Below, in pieces: positions 52,352 to 62,139 of a DNA stretch of 64,000 nt (positions within the stretch are counted from its first letter, which is position 1; each line of letters starts with the position of its first letter). This DNA comes from Kocuria sp. cx-455 (lineage in GTDB: Bacteria > Actinomycetota > Actinomycetes > Actinomycetales > Micrococcaceae). A program made the position numbers and the translations under genes. The stretch covers positions 186,001 to 250,000 of the forward strand of contig NZ_JACXBS010000002.1 of NCBI RefSeq assembly GCF_014698015.1. The letters run 5' to 3'. A model generated the notes under the pieces. That model ran no database searches. It saw nothing but the letters and a program-made list of their open reading frames with translations, and was not told the DNA's origin.

Positions 52352-54171
52352 CGGTCGACAGCCGCGAGCGGAGTGCGACCCGATTCAATCCCAGGTGGAT
52401 CCGTAGAGTTCGTCTGGGACGCAGGGTTCTGTCCCGGCGGTGGCATCAGTCCCTGCAGTTCCGCGCCATCCTGGTGGCGCTCACACTGACCTTGTGCGCG
52501 TTCTTCGCCACGGGCAGCTTCATGTCCCATCAAATCGCGGACCGGTTGTTCTCCGACCGACTCAATCAGGTGCTGGCCGAGGCCCACACCGACATCGCGG
52601 ACGTCCAGGCCAGTTTCGACGCCTCGGACGCGTCGGACCGCACCGAGGTCCAAGCCCTCATCGACTCCACCATGGGCGCCCTCAGCATGGACTCGGAGGA
52701 GACCGGTCGGCACTGGATCCTGATTCCCCTCGATCGCGGTGCCGGTCAGTCCTTCGTGGGGGTGCAGACCCAGAGCCCGTGGATGACCTCCGCGTCCGTG
52801 CCGCAGCAGCTCCAGCAACGCGTGGCCGAAGGGGACGGAACGTACTGGCAACCCGCTTCGGTGCGCATGGCGGAAGGCGGCGCCGAACAACCCGTCATCG
52901 TGATTGGCGACGTGGTCCAGCTCAATCAGAATGCCCGCTACGGCTTGTTCTTCGTCTACGATTTCGCGGACCCGCAAATCACTCTCAACTCCATTCACGC
53001 GGTCCTGCTGCTGTCCATGCTGGCGTTGTTGCTGCTGGTGGGGACCATCGTGTGGTACGTGACCCGTGAAGTGGTGCGCCCGGTTTCCAGCACGGCGAGG
53101 GTCTCCCAACAACTGTCGGAGGGTGATCTGGACGTGCGCATGGAGGTACGCGGTTCCAACGAAGTAGCCCGGTTGAGCCGCTCCTTCAACCGCATGGCGG
53201 ACAACTTGCAGGAACAGATCACCCAGCTCGAACAGCTGTCCACGATGCAGCAGACCTTCGTCTCCGACGTCTCCCATGAGCTGCGCACGCCGCTGACCAC
53301 CGTGAAGATGGCGGCGGAAGTGCTTTACAACGCGCGGGAGGAGTTCGACCCCGTCAATCGGCGGTCCGCCGAACTGCTGCACCATCAGGTGGATCGCTTC
53401 GACTCGATGCTCTCGGACCTATTGGAGATCTCGCGTTTTGATGCCGGGGCCGCAACGTTGGACATCGCTTCCACGGATATTTTCTCCGTGATCTACGACG
53501 TGGTGGAGGCCGCCGGACCCCTGGTGCTCAAGTGTGGTTCCACGCTCACCGTGCGTTCCCAGCTGACCCGCTGCGTGGCCCAAATGGATCAGCGGCGCAT
53601 CGACCGGATCATCCGCAACTTGGTGTCCAACGCGCTGGAACACGGCGAGGGCAAACCCGTGGAGATCTACGTGGCCTCCAACGCGAACGCCGTGGCCGTG
53701 GCGGTGCGGGACTACGGAATCGGCATGGCGGAAGAACAAACGGCCAAGGTCTTCAACCGGTTCTGGCGCGCGGATCCCGCCCGCGCGCGCACCGTGGGGG
53801 GTACCGGCCTGGGGCTGTCGATCGCGCTGGAGGACACCCGCCTGCACCGCGGCCAGTTGGACGTGTGGGCCCGCCCGGGCGAGGGCGCCTGTTTCCGGTT
53901 GACGCTGCCTCTGGTCCGCACCCAACCGCTGGACCCGGAACTGCCGAATCCGCTGCCGATGCCGCCCGCGCCCGTGCTGGCCGACTCCACGGCCCACGTG
54001 ACCGATACGGGCTCCTTGGCCCTCACGGCACAGGTGGACCCGTACGCGACCGGCACCGGTTCCCATGCCCTCCAGCTCGGCGAGTCGGCCGTTACCGCGA
54101 CCCCGGGAGCCTCGGAGACCCCGGCGGGCTCCACGGCAGCGGGCGACCAGCCAGGAACGGAGGGCCCATGA
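52348..54171 (+). CDS. mtrB: Sensor histidine kinase MtrB
   Basis: A 607-residue membrane sensor kinase. Two membrane segments (ILVALTLTLCAFFATGSFM near residue 42 and AVLLLSMLALLLLVGTIVW near residue 220) flank an extracellular sensor domain. A HAMP region follows. The phosphorylated His is about residue 310 in VSDVSHELRTPLTTV. The ATPase domain has NLVSNALEHGEG and GGTGLGLSIAL. A C-terminal tail of about 80 residues is Ala/Pro/Thr-rich. ATG at 52348 overlaps the mtrA stop. It overlaps lpqB by 4 nt. Confidence 0.96.
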   Translation: MTVDSRERSATRFNPRWIRRVRLGRRVLSRRWHQSLQFRAILVALTLTLCAFFATGSFMSHQIADRLFSDRLNQVLAEAHTDIADVQASFDASDASDRTEVQALIDSTMGALSMDSEETGRHWILIPLDRGAGQSFVGVQTQSPWMTSASVPQQLQQRVAEGDGTYWQPASVRMAEGGAEQPVIVIGDVVQLNQNARYGLFFVYDFADPQITLNSIHAVLLLSMLALLLLVGTIVWYVTREVVRPVSSTARVSQQLSEGDLDVRMEVRGSNEVARLSRSFNRMADNLQEQITQLEQLSTMQQTFVSDVSHELRTPLTTVKMAAEVLYNAREEFDPVNRRSAELLHHQVDRFDSMLSDLLEISRFDAGAATLDIASTDIFSVIYDVVEAAGPLVLKCGSTLTVRSQLTRCVAQMDQRRIDRIIRNLVSNALEHGEGKPVEIYVASNANAVAVAVRDYGIGMAEEQTAKVFNRFWRADPARARTVGGTGLGLSIALEDTRLHRGQLDVWARPGEGACFRLTLPLVRTQPLDPELPNPLPMPPAPVLADSTAHVTDTGSLALTAQVDPYATGTGSHALQLGESAVTATPGASETPAGSTAAGDQPGTEGP

Positions 54172-55883
54172 CACGCGAACCGAGCAACCATCCACCGCGG
54201 CGGCGTCGGCATTGGGCGGCGGCCTGCGCACTGGCAGTGACACTGGCCCTGACCAGCTGCGGGGCCATGCCCCGCTCGGGCCCCGTGCACAAGGTGGTGG
54301 AACCCACGACCGAGGCGGAAGAACAACCCGCACGGTATTCACCGGCCGCCCCCCAGACGGGCGCGAGCGCGCAAGAGATCGTGGAAGGCTTCCTCGCGGC
54401 CGGGGTGGGCGCTCAGGACGACTATGCCGTGGCACGTCAGTATCTGACACCCCAGCTGGCCAACACCTGGAAGCCGGACACCCGGGTGCTGGTCCACAAG
54501 GGCGAACCCAGCACGGTCCCGCGCCTCAACGACGGTCAGTACCGCACCACCCTGGAAGTCGGCGCCGAGCGTTCCGCCCACGGTGTGCTGGAGCAACAGC
54601 CGGAAGGTACGACCCGCGTACTGGATTTCACCCTCACCTCCGTGGACGGGCAGTGGCGTATTTCCGAGGCTCCGGACGGGGTGATCGTACCTTTCGACGA
54701 CTTCCCCGAGATCTTCAAGGCCTACACGCTGTATTTCTTCGACGACGACTACGGCCGTCTGGTTCCGGATCCCCGTTGGTTCGCGGAACGTTCCACGGTG
54801 CCCACCGCTGTGGTGCGGGAATTACTTGCGGGCCCCGCTGCCCACCTGGACGGTGCGGTGACCTCGGCGCTTCCCGGGGGCGCCACCCTGGCGCGCTCGG
54901 CGGTACCCGTGTCCGACGGGACCGCCTCCGTGGACCTCAATCTGGCGGAGTTCGACCCCGCGGACGTGGATCGGGGCAGGCGCATGGAGCAGCAGCTCGA
55001 GGCGTCCCTGCAAGGCGTACCCGCCGTGGACACCGTGGAACTCAGCATCAATGGCGCCCCGGTGGAGACCTCCGGCAGCGACCGGGACGAACCGGTGCGT
55101 GAGGTCACCGTGCCCAATCGGCAGATCGGGGTGTCGCACAATCAGCTGGCGTTCTACCAGGGCGGACAAACCGAACTCATCAATGACGTTCCGCTGGCAG
55201 GGAATGCGCAGATCGTCCGCCCCGGGATGGACCAGGCCATGGAGCATTTCGGGTGGGTCGACGGCGCCGCCGGCGGCCTGTTCACAGCGGCCCCAGGAGA
55301 ATCACCGGTGCAGCGGTGGTCCGGTGAGGATCTGACGCGGCCCAGTTTCGACATCCAGGGCTGGGTGTGGGGCTCCGGCGCGGACGGGGTGGTTCATGCC
55401 GCCCGGGCGGATACGAATGACGACGCCATCACGGTGGCGTCCGCGTGGCTCGCCGACGATCGTGTCGCCGGTCTGCGAATCTCCCGCGAGGGGAACCGGG
55501 CACTCATCGTCACCACCGACGAGGGGCAAGAACGTTCCAACGTGTGGCTGAGTGGCATCGTGCGCGACGAGTCGGGCCGCCCCACGGAGCTGAAACAGGG
55601 CAACCTGGTCGCCGCGGACGTGGATGTGGACACGGTGCAGTGGATCAGCACTACCGAATTCGTCACCACGGCGCTCGGGGGCAACGACAACTCACAACCC
55701 CGCAAGTACAGTGTGTCCGGCACCAACGATGCGCTCCCGTCACTGGTGGGTGTCACGTCACTGGCCGGGGGCAACGGCCCCACCGCGATTTACGGCGCTG
55801 CGGACGGCAACCTCTACTTGCTCACGGGAAGTTCCTGGGCTCAGCAGAGCGACAATGTCACCGACACAGCCTTCGCAGGGTGA
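54168..55883 (+). CDS. lpqB: Lipoprotein LpqB (MtrAB accessory protein)
   Basis: A 571-residue lipoprotein that binds the MtrB sensor domain in actinobacteria. The signal peptide has Arg residues, a hydrophobic stretch (CALAVTLALTSCG) and the lipobox LTSC, with lipidated Cys31. A GerMN domain follows at about residues 220-300 (VVRELLAGPAAHLDGAVTSA and following), and then an LpqB-type beta-propeller region. ATG at 54168 has GGAGGG upstream and overlaps the mtrB stop. It ends the operon; a 179-nt gap with no clear hairpin follows. Confidence 0.94.
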   Translation: MTREPSNHPPRRRRHWAAACALAVTLALTSCGAMPRSGPVHKVVEPTTEAEEQPARYSPAAPQTGASAQEIVEGFLAAGVGAQDDYAVARQYLTPQLANTWKPDTRVLVHKGEPSTVPRLNDGQYRTTLEVGAERSAHGVLEQQPEGTTRVLDFTLTSVDGQWRISEAPDGVIVPFDDFPEIFKAYTLYFFDDDYGRLVPDPRWFAERSTVPTAVVRELLAGPAAHLDGAVTSALPGGATLARSAVPVSDGTASVDLNLAEFDPADVDRGRRMEQQLEASLQGVPAVDTVELSINGAPVETSGSDRDEPVREVTVPNRQIGVSHNQLAFYQGGQTELINDVPLAGNAQIVRPGMDQAMEHFGWVDGAAGGLFTAAPGESPVQRWSGEDLTRPSFDIQGWVWGSGADGVVHAARADTNDDAITVASAWLADDRVAGLRISREGNRALIVTTDEGQERSNVWLSGIVRDESGRPTELKQGNLVAADVDVDTVQWISTTEFVTTALGGNDNSQPRKYSVSGTNDALPSLVGVTSLAGGNGPTAIYGAADGNLYLLTGSSWAQQSDNVTDTAFAG

Positions 55884-56062
55884 AAGCGACGGCGCCGGCC
55901 CGACGACGATCGACTTCGGGAGGCGCGCTCGCGCGGTAATGCGCGGCGGGCGCACGGCGGGATCACTGCACAGCCCACGGCCGCTCGAGCCCGGTCGGCG
56001 CCATCGCTGCACACCGTGCGTCCGGGCCACGGCCGCCACCGCAACCGCGGTTGGCTGGGCGC

Positions 56063-56854
56063 ATGTCGAAAATATCTGCCCGAGCCATGGACCGAGCCGG
56101 GACGGCCGTCTGGACGTGGGCCGCGGCGGCGTCGGAAGTACTGCTGCCCGTCAGCTGCGCCGTGTGTGAGGAACCGGGTGCTGTGCTGTGCCGCGGTTGT
56201 CGTCTGTTGCTGCGCCGATCCACGGTGCACCCGGGAGAAGTCCCCGCCCCGCGCGGGCTGACCGCAGCGGACGCCCGCGTGTGGGCGGCCGGCCCGTACG
56301 AGCACGAACTGGCCTCGTGCGTGCTGTCGTTCAAGAACGGCGGACGCACCGACCTCGCACCGGTTCTCGGTACCGTCCTGACCGGGGTTCTGCTCCGCGC
56401 CGCACAACACGTAGCACCTGCCGGGTCACCGGTGCTGTGGGTGCCGGTCCCCACCTCGACACGAGCCAGATGGAAACGCTGGTTCGACCCGGTCCACGAG
56501 ATCCTGGCCCGGGCCTCGCTCCCGCCCGCGACCCGGATCCACAGAGGGCTGGAACACCGCCACAGGTCACGACTCGGGGCAACTTCCCAGAAAACCCTGG
56601 ACGTTGCTCAGCGGGCGCGCGCCATCACGGGCAGCATGCGTGCATCCGGTGTTCAAGGCGAAACGTGTGTGGTGGTGGATGACGTCATGACCACCGGAGC
56701 TACCGCAGCGGAGGCCGTCTCGGTGCTTCGACAGGCGGGTGCCCATGTGCCCGGAATTGCGGTTCTGGCAACCGTCAGGGCCGGGTGTTCACCCGGGGCT
56801 GATTCCACCACGGCCGGATCGCATGTCAGTGAATTTCCCCACAGTTTGAACTAA
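56063..56854 (+). CDS. ComF family phosphoribosyltransferase-like protein
   Basis: A 263-residue ComF-family protein. An N-terminal zinc-finger-like region (CAVCEEPGAVLCRGC) is followed by FKNGGRTDLAPVLG, the substrate segment LWVPVPTSTRARWKRWFDPV, and the PRPP-binding motif CVVVDDVMTTGATAAEA. In competent bacteria ComF helps DNA uptake; in others its substrate is unknown. ATG at 56063 is chosen because the upstream TTG and the region before it look unsupported; ATG at 56087 is also possible. It lies between lpqB and hpf, as in mycobacteria. Confidence 0.85.
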   Translation: MSKISARAMDRAGTAVWTWAAAASEVLLPVSCAVCEEPGAVLCRGCRLLLRRSTVHPGEVPAPRGLTAADARVWAAGPYEHELASCVLSFKNGGRTDLAPVLGTVLTGVLLRAAQHVAPAGSPVLWVPVPTSTRARWKRWFDPVHEILARASLPPATRIHRGLEHRHRSRLGATSQKTLDVAQRARAITGSMRASGVQGETCVVVDDVMTTGATAAEAVSVLRQAGAHVPGIAVLATVRAGCSPGADSTTAGSHVSEFPHSLN

Positions 56855-56869
56855 CGTTGGGTTACGGGA

Positions 56870-56889
56870 ACGGAATACATGTATCCCGT
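56870..56889. promoter_or_regulatory. 20-bp near-palindrome upstream of hpf
   Basis: The site reads ACGGAATACATGTATCCCGT, symmetric except for one mismatched pair, with a perfect ATACATGTAT core. The neighbouring ACGGGA (56864-56869) can also pair with TCCCGT (56884-56889). It lies 48 nt before the hpf ATG and just after the comF stop. It is a candidate operator for a stress or growth-phase regulator. Confidence 0.5.
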
Positions 56890-56936
56890 GTGGGAGCAGC
56901 ACTATCCCGCGTCATCCTCAAGATTTGGAGGGTCTC

Positions 56937-57629
56937 ATGGAACTGAACGTCCAAGGACGAAACGTTGCGGTGCCGGAGCGATTCAAAGAATACGCGGAGA
57001 AGAAGAGTGAGCGTTTTGCGCAGCTCGGTGACAAAGTGCAGACCATCGAGGTCAAGGTCACCAAGGACAACGGAGTATCGGGGCATCAGGGAATTCGTGT
57101 GGAGATCACGGTCATCGGCCGGGGTCCCGTGGTGCGCGCCGAAGCCCGCAGCGACGACAAGTTCGCCGCTTTCGACGAGGCCTACGCCAAGCTGATCGAA
57201 CAGCTGCGCAGGGCCCGTGACCGCCGCAAGATTCACCGCGGGGGGCATCAGCGCCCCGTCGCCGTGCACGAAGCGACCGGTTCCCTGCCGGTCCTTCCGG
57301 GCGAGGGAATTCCGGCCCCGGCCAGCGAGGAGGACCTCTCCGCCGCCGAGGACGAAGCCTTCAGCGGAGAATACCCGCTGAGTGACACCCCCACCCCGGT
57401 AGAAATTCGCCGCAAGCGTTTCCCCGCTGACGAGCTCAGCGTGGACGAGGCCGTGGACCAAATGGAACTGGTCGGACACGACTTCTTCCTGTTCGTGGAC
57501 AAGGAGACCCAGGAGCCCTCAGCGGTATACCGCCGCAAGGGCTGGGAGTACGGCGTGATCAGCCTCAGCAAGGACGGTACGGCTGCGGAAGAACAAGCCC
57601 GCGCCTACCAGCCCCAGGCCAGCGTCTGA
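56937..57629 (+). CDS. hpf: Long-form ribosome hibernation-promoting factor
   Basis: A 230-residue long HPF. The N-terminal S30AE domain (MELNVQGRNVAVPERFKEYA to LIEQLRRARDRRK) binds the ribosome near the decoding centre, and the C-terminal domain (VEIRRKRFPADELSVDEAVD to YRRKGWEYGVISL) mediates 70S dimerization. The two are joined by an acidic linker of about 60 residues. ATG at 56937 has TTTGGAGGG four nt upstream. A palindrome precedes it and a strong terminator follows, so it is probably a single-gene unit regulated by stress or stationary phase. Confidence 0.93.
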   Translation: MELNVQGRNVAVPERFKEYAEKKSERFAQLGDKVQTIEVKVTKDNGVSGHQGIRVEITVIGRGPVVRAEARSDDKFAAFDEAYAKLIEQLRRARDRRKIHRGGHQRPVAVHEATGSLPVLPGEGIPAPASEEDLSAAEDEAFSGEYPLSDTPTPVEIRRKRFPADELSVDEAVDQMELVGHDFFLFVDKETQEPSAVYRRKGWEYGVISLSKDGTAAEEQARAYQPQASV

Positions 57630-57663
57630 GTAGTTCAGTAGGATCGGGCGGTTTTTCCGCACC

Positions 57664-57699
57664 CACCGGGCCCCGCGGCTTTCGGCGCGGGGCCCGGTG
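57664..57699 (+). terminator. Strong hairpin terminator after hpf
   Basis: A 14-bp perfect GC-rich stem, CACCGGGCCCCGCG (57664-57677) with CGCGGGGCCCGGTG (57686-57699), with an 8-nt loop. It lies 35 nt after the hpf stop and separates hpf from secA. No U-run follows. Confidence 0.8.
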
Positions 57700-57788
57700 C
57701 TGTGCCGCACCACCCCGAACTCACTCAGGCGGACTCACGTACACTGATCGGCGGTGCACCACCGTCCACAACTGAGGAGCGAACACAC

Positions 57789-60539
57789 GTGGCGTCATTC
57801 CTGGAAAAAGTCCTTCGGACCGGGGATAAGCAGGTCCTGAAGCGACTGAGGTCCTACACGGACGCCGTGAACAGCCTCGAAGAAAGCTTCAAGGCGCTCA
57901 GCGACGCGGAGCTTCGCGCCGAAACGGACACGTTCAAGGCGCGCATCGATGACGGGGAATCCCTGGACCGGTTGCTGCCGGAAGCCTTCGCGGCGGTACG
58001 CGAAGCGGCATCGCGAACCCTGGGGCAACGGCACTACGACGTTCAGCTCATGGGTGGCGCGGCGCTGCACCTGGGCAACATTGCCGAAATGAAGACCGGT
58101 GAGGGCAAGACACTCGTCGCCACGGCTCCCGCCTACCTGAATGCCCTGAGCGGCAAGGGCGTGCACGTGGTGACGGTCAATGACTACCTGGCCGAGTACC
58201 AGGCGAACCTCATGGGCCGCGTCTACCGCTTCCTGGGACTGGAAACCGGCGTGATTCTCGCCGGGCAGGACCCGGCCACCCGGCGCGAGCAGTACGCGGC
58301 GGACATCACGTATGGCACCAACAACGAATTCGGGTTCGACTATCTGCGCGACAACATGGCGTGGAGTGCGGACGAGCTGGTCCAGCGCGGACACAACTAC
58401 ACCATTGTGGACGAGGTGGACTCGATCCTCATCGATGAGGCCCGTACTCCGCTCATCATTTCCGGGCCGGCCTCCGGTGAAGCCAATCGGTGGTACAAAG
58501 AGTTCGCCAAGGTGGTCACCACTCTCAAGGCGGACACCGACTACGAGGTCGACGAGAAAAAACGCACCGTGGGAGTCCTCGAACCCGGGATCGAGCAGGT
58601 CGAGGACTACCTGGGGATCGACAATCTCTACGAATCCCAGAACACCCCGCTGATCGGTTTCCTCAACAATGCGATCAAGGCCAAGGAATTGTTCCACGTG
58701 AACAAGGACTACATCGTGGCCCAGGGTGAGGTGCGCATCGTGGACGAGCACACCGGCCGTGTGCTGGCCGGGCGCCGTTACAACGAGGGCATCCACCAGG
58801 CCATTGAGGCCAAAGAGGGTGTGGAGATCAAGGCCGAGAACCAGACCATGGCCACCATCACATTGCAGAACTACTTCCGCCTCTACGACAAACTGTCCGG
58901 GATGACCGGTACGGCCCAGACCGAGGCGGCCGAGTTCATGAACACCTATGAAATCGGTGTGGTGCCGATCCCGCCCAACAAGGCAATGGCCCGCATCGAC
59001 CAGCGCGATCTGGTGTACAAGAACGAGGCCACCAAGTACGCGGCCGTGGTGCGGGACATCGAAGAGCGTCATGCCTCGGGTCAGCCCGTGCTCGTGGGCA
59101 CGGCCTCCGTGGAGAAGTCCGAATACCTGTCCAAGCTGCTGGCCAAGCGCGGTCTACGCCACGAGGTACTCAACGCCAAGAACCACGCTCGTGAGGCCGC
59201 GATCGTTGCCCAGGCAGGACGTAAGGGTTCGGTGACGGTGGCCACCAATATGGCCGGACGCGGCACCGACATCATGCTGGGCGGTAACGCGGAATTCGAT
59301 GCCGTGGAGGCCATGGAGCAGAAGGGCCTGGACCCGGAGCGTGATGCCGAGAAGTACGAGGCCGAGTGGCCCGGCGTCCTCGAGCATTACGAAGTGGCCA
59401 CCAAGGCCGAACACGAAGAGGTCATCGAGCTGGGCGGCCTGTACGTGCTGGGTACCGAACGACACGAGTCCCGCCGCATCGACGATCAGCTGCGGGGCCG
59501 CTCCGGACGCCAGGGCGACCCGGGCGAATCCCGCTTCTACTTATCGTTGGCGGATGATCTCATGCGCCTGTTCAACCCGGCCGTTGCCCAGCGACTCATG
59601 GCCGTGGCACCGGATGACGTTCCGGTCACGGGCCGCATGATCACCTCGGGGATCGCCAACGCGCAGAACCAGGTGGAGGGCCGCAACGCCGAACAGCGCA
59701 AGAACGTGCTCAAGTACGACGACGTGCTCAACCGGCAGCGTGAAGTGGTCTACCGCGACCGCCGCCGGATCCTCATGGGCGATGACATCGCCGAACAGAT
59801 CCAGCAGTTCATCGCCGAAGTCATCACCACGGCGATCGAGGATCGCACCCGCGTGGGACACTCCGAGGACTGGGACCTGGACGGTTTGTGGGAAGCACTG
59901 CGTGAGATTTACCCCATAACGTTGACTCAGCAGGAGATCATCGACGAGGCCGGCGGGCGGCCGCGGCTGAGCGCGGACTTCCTCACGGAACAAATCCTCT
60001 CCGACGCGAAACTGGTGTACCAGGAACGCGAGGACGAACTGGGCTCAGAGGCCATGCGCAACTTGGAACGTCGCGTGCTGCTGTCGGTCATCGGCAGCCG
60101 GTGGCCCGAGCACCTGTACGAAATGGATTACTTGAAGGAGGGCATCGGGCTGCGCGCCATGGCCCAGCGTGACCCGCTGGTCGAGTACCAGCGCGAGGGC
60201 CACGCTATGTTCAAGGGCTTGATGGACACGATCCGTGAGGAAACCGTGGTCACCATGTACCACTTGGAAGTCCGCCGCCAACGCACTGGTCCGGACGGCG
60301 GCGCCGTGGAACTGGCCAAGCCGCAGCGGCCCGCTTTCTTGCAGTACTCGGCCCCCAACGAGGACGGCGAGCCGATGGCCCGTCTCGAATCCAAGGACAA
60401 TCACCAGGCGCCCGTGGGTGAGGGCGCGCCGGCCGCGGATGAGGCGGACGCGGAGGAGAAGTCACCCGGCGCCGCCGAAAACCGCGCACAGCGGCGCAAG
60501 CGCAAGGGCGGCAGCTCCAAGAAGGGATCGCGTAAGTAA
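57789..60539 (+). CDS. secA: Preprotein translocase ATPase SecA
   Basis: A 916-residue SecA motor that drives proteins through SecYEG. Walker A is [11 protein letters not shown] at about residues 101-111, Walker B lies in [17 protein letters not shown], and [13 protein letters not shown] and [17 protein letters not shown] follow. The C-terminal end lacks the CxCxxxxxxxCH zinc motif used for SecB and ends in a Lys/Arg-rich tail, as in actinobacterial SecA1. GTG at 57789 has GAGGAG nine nt upstream; the frame from 57702 overlaps the hpf terminator region. A hairpin lies just after the stop. Confidence 0.96.
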   Translation: MASFLEKVLRTGDKQVLKRLRSYTDAVNSLEESFKALSDAELRAETDTFKARIDDGESLDRLLPEAFAAVREAASRTLGQRHYDVQLMGGAALHLGNIAEMKTGEGKTLVATAPAYLNALSGKGVHVVTVNDYLAEYQANLMGRVYRFLGLETGVILAGQDPATRREQYAADITYGTNNEFGFDYLRDNMAWSADELVQRGHNYTIVDEVDSILIDEARTPLIISGPASGEANRWYKEFAKVVTTLKADTDYEVDEKKRTVGVLEPGIEQVEDYLGIDNLYESQNTPLIGFLNNAIKAKELFHVNKDYIVAQGEVRIVDEHTGRVLAGRRYNEGIHQAIEAKEGVEIKAENQTMATITLQNYFRLYDKLSGMTGTAQTEAAEFMNTYEIGVVPIPPNKAMARIDQRDLVYKNEATKYAAVVRDIEERHASGQPVLVGTASVEKSEYLSKLLAKRGLRHEVLNAKNHAREAAIVAQAGRKGSVTVATNMAGRGTDIMLGGNAEFDAVEAMEQKGLDPERDAEKYEAEWPGVLEHYEVATKAEHEEVIELGGLYVLGTERHESRRIDDQLRGRSGRQGDPGESRFYLSLADDLMRLFNPAVAQRLMAVAPDDVPVTGRMITSGIANAQNQVEGRNAEQRKNVLKYDDVLNRQREVVYRDRRRILMGDDIAEQIQQFIAEVITTAIEDRTRVGHSEDWDLDGLWEALREIYPITLTQQEIIDEAGGRPRLSADFLTEQILSDAKLVYQEREDELGSEAMRNLERRVLLSVIGSRWPEHLYEMDYLKEGIGLRAMAQRDPLVEYQREGHAMFKGLMDTIREETVVTMYHLEVRRQRTGPDGGAVELAKPQRPAFLQYSAPNEDGEPMARLESKDNHQAPVGEGAPAADEADAEEKSPGAAENRAQRRKRKGGSSKKGSRK

Positions 60540-60556
60540 GCGGTTTCCGATGACGT

Positions 60557-60601
60557 CACGGGAACGGTCGGTGCACATGGTGTGTACCGCCCGTTCCCGT
60601 G
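60557..60601. terminator. Long hairpin between convergent secA and Rv3235-family gene
   Basis: An 11-bp outer stem, CACGGGAACGG (60557-60567) with CCGTTCCCGTG (60591-60601). After one mismatch a 9-bp inner stem, CGGTGCACA with TGTGTACCG (one G-T pair), closes a TGG loop. It lies between the two gene ends and likely serves both directions. Confidence 0.8.
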
Positions 60602-60609
60602 CGTGAGAT

Positions 60610-61059
60610 TCATCCGACCTCCAGGTGCACCACGCGCCACTGGCGGTTGATGCGCTCGATCCGCACGGCCACGGCTCGTGCCCGCACCGATTCCTCAATG
60701 ACCAGGGAGGCTTCGTAGCACTCGGGTGCCGGGGAACACACCCTGATCCTGCGCACTCGCGGCGCGCGATGAACCTCAAAGAGCGAGGCACGATCGCGAT
60801 ACTGCTCCTGCACCAGACGGAGCATGGCGGCGCGCTCTTCGAAACGTTCCACAACGTCCGGGGTGGTCCAGCGGGCCAACTGTGTGGCGGGACGGGTGCC
60901 GCCCAGGATCTCCACGGCGGCCTGCCCGATGCTACGAGCCATGGCCGTAACGCGTTCCAGTTCGTTCTTGTGGGTCGACCCGGCCCGGGTCCGGTCCGCT
61001 CGCCAGGTATAACCGCCCGAGGGAGGCTGGGGAGCAGATACTGATGCGGTGGTGCTCAT
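60610..61059 (-). CDS. Rv3235 family protein
   Basis: A 149-residue protein of the actinobacterial Rv3235 family, function unknown. The first 40 residues are polar. The conserved part is a helix around MARSIGQAAVEILGGTRPATQLARWTT-like sequence (about residues 40-65), then a helical stretch and a beta-rich end with the Cys pair CSPAPEC and the terminal RQWRVVHLEVG. ATG at 61059 has AAGGAG seven nt upstream and overlaps the stop of the LysM gene by 3 nt, so the two are an operon with translational coupling. Confidence 0.85.
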   Translation of the reverse strand: MSTTASVSAPQPPSGGYTWRADRTRAGSTHKNELERVTAMARSIGQAAVEILGGTRPATQLARWTTPDVVERFEERAAMLRLVQEQYRDRASLFEVHRAPRVRRIRVCSPAPECYEASLVIEESVRARAVAVRIERINRQWRVVHLEVG

Positions 61060-61940
61060 GATGTGGCTCCTTCGGTGGGTACTGCGCCGGGTGTGGTGTG
61101 AAGTAGCTGGGGCGGGACCCGTAACTGGTCTCCGGGGCGGATCAGGTTTCCGCCGTTCTGCAGGTCGTTGTGCTCCAGCCACGTGGTTGTTTGCGCTGCG
61201 ATCTGAGCGGATGTGGCGTCCGGCCCCAAGAATTGGGCCGTGAGGTCCCACACGGTATCTCCATGGATGACGGTCACCCTCGAGTCAACCACTCGGGCAG
61301 GGGCCGGTAGTTGTTCGCACACTTCCGGGGAGGCCACCGCCGCGGACGGGTGGCCCGGCGCGACATCGGGCGGTGCCGGCGCCGCGGGAGACGGCTGCGT
61401 CTCGGCGTGTGCGGGCTCCAACGGAGGATCCGTCGGGTCAGGAGCCCCGGTCTCCGACGGCGCGGTGGCGGAATGTTCCGAGGGAGCACCGTGGGCACCC
61501 GGTTGCTGCGGCTCCGCCCGACTGATGCCGGATTCGGAACGTGGCCAGAAGGGATCGATCGGTTCGCTCGCGTGTGCCGTCGAGACGGCCACCAGCTGGA
61601 TTCCGAGCACCGCGCCCACCGTGCGCGCCATCAGCTGGGGCGTCAAACGAGTGGCGTACCGTTCCACGTCATGCCACCGGAGAGCACGGGCTCCGGCGGT
61701 GCACGCCACCATCAGAAGACCGGTGAACCACCAGGCCGCCAACACCACGCCGACCAGGGCGGCTGCGAGGGCGACCGCGAGATCAGCGTCCAGGGGTGAC
61801 TCGCCCAGCTCGGTCCGGTCCAGGAGGGACCACCCCAGAGCGATGAGGGCGGCCGACAGCAACGGGATGACCCACACGGTGAGCGCTAACTCGACCCCGT
61901 GAGCCGGGGCTCCATTCTTGGCATCTTGAGTAGGTTCCAT
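61056..61940 (-). CDS. LysM-domain membrane protein
   Basis: A 294-residue protein. Hydrophobic segments lie at about residues 18-38 (LALTVWVIPLLSAALIALGW), 55-80 (LAVALAAALVGVVLAAWWF) and 108-125 (AVLGIQLVAVSTAHA). A Pro/Ala/Glu-rich linker of about 80 residues is followed by a C-terminal LysM-type domain (VTVIHGDTVWDLTAQFLGPD to LIRPGDQLRVPP). LysM domains bind peptidoglycan, so this end is probably outside. ATG at 61940 has GAGGG nine nt upstream. Three 10-bp-phased GTTT repeats lie 21-50 nt before the start. It is first in an operon with the Rv3235-family gene. Confidence 0.82.
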   Translation of the reverse strand: MEPTQDAKNGAPAHGVELALTVWVIPLLSAALIALGWSLLDRTELGESPLDADLAVALAAALVGVVLAAWWFTGLLMVACTAGARALRWHDVERYATRLTPQLMARTVGAVLGIQLVAVSTAHASEPIDPFWPRSESGISRAEPQQPGAHGAPSEHSATAPSETGAPDPTDPPLEPAHAETQPSPAAPAPPDVAPGHPSAAVASPEVCEQLPAPARVVDSRVTVIHGDTVWDLTAQFLGPDATSAQIAAQTTTWLEHNDLQNGGNLIRPGDQLRVPPQLLHTTPGAVPTEGATS

Positions 61941-61960
61941 CGTCTTTGACCCTCGTAGTG

Positions 61961-61990
61961 TTGTTTGATGGCGTTTAGTAATGTTTAGAT
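61961..61990. promoter_or_regulatory. Three tandem 10-bp-phased GTTT repeats
   Basis: Consecutive 10-mers read TTGTTTGATG, GCGTTTAGTA and ATGTTTAGAT, with GTTT in the same place in each. This is an exact one-turn spacing on one face of the DNA, in the promoter region of the LysM-Rv3235 operon. A related TTTGATG with the same phasing lies before the small HTH gene (62961-62980). Direct repeats of one helical turn suggest cooperative head-to-tail binding, as known for BldC-type MerR proteins. Confidence 0.55.
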
Positions 61991-62139
61991 CATTCAGGGT
62001 CGCGTGGCGGGCGTCAAGCATGGATGTAAGCGCATAGGACTCCGATCGTCATATTCCGCGGCCCCCGCGCGTGATGTACTGATGCCACGCAGTGGCCACC
62101 ATCGGTGACTGTCGCAACGGGAGGCACAGGGGGGACGAC

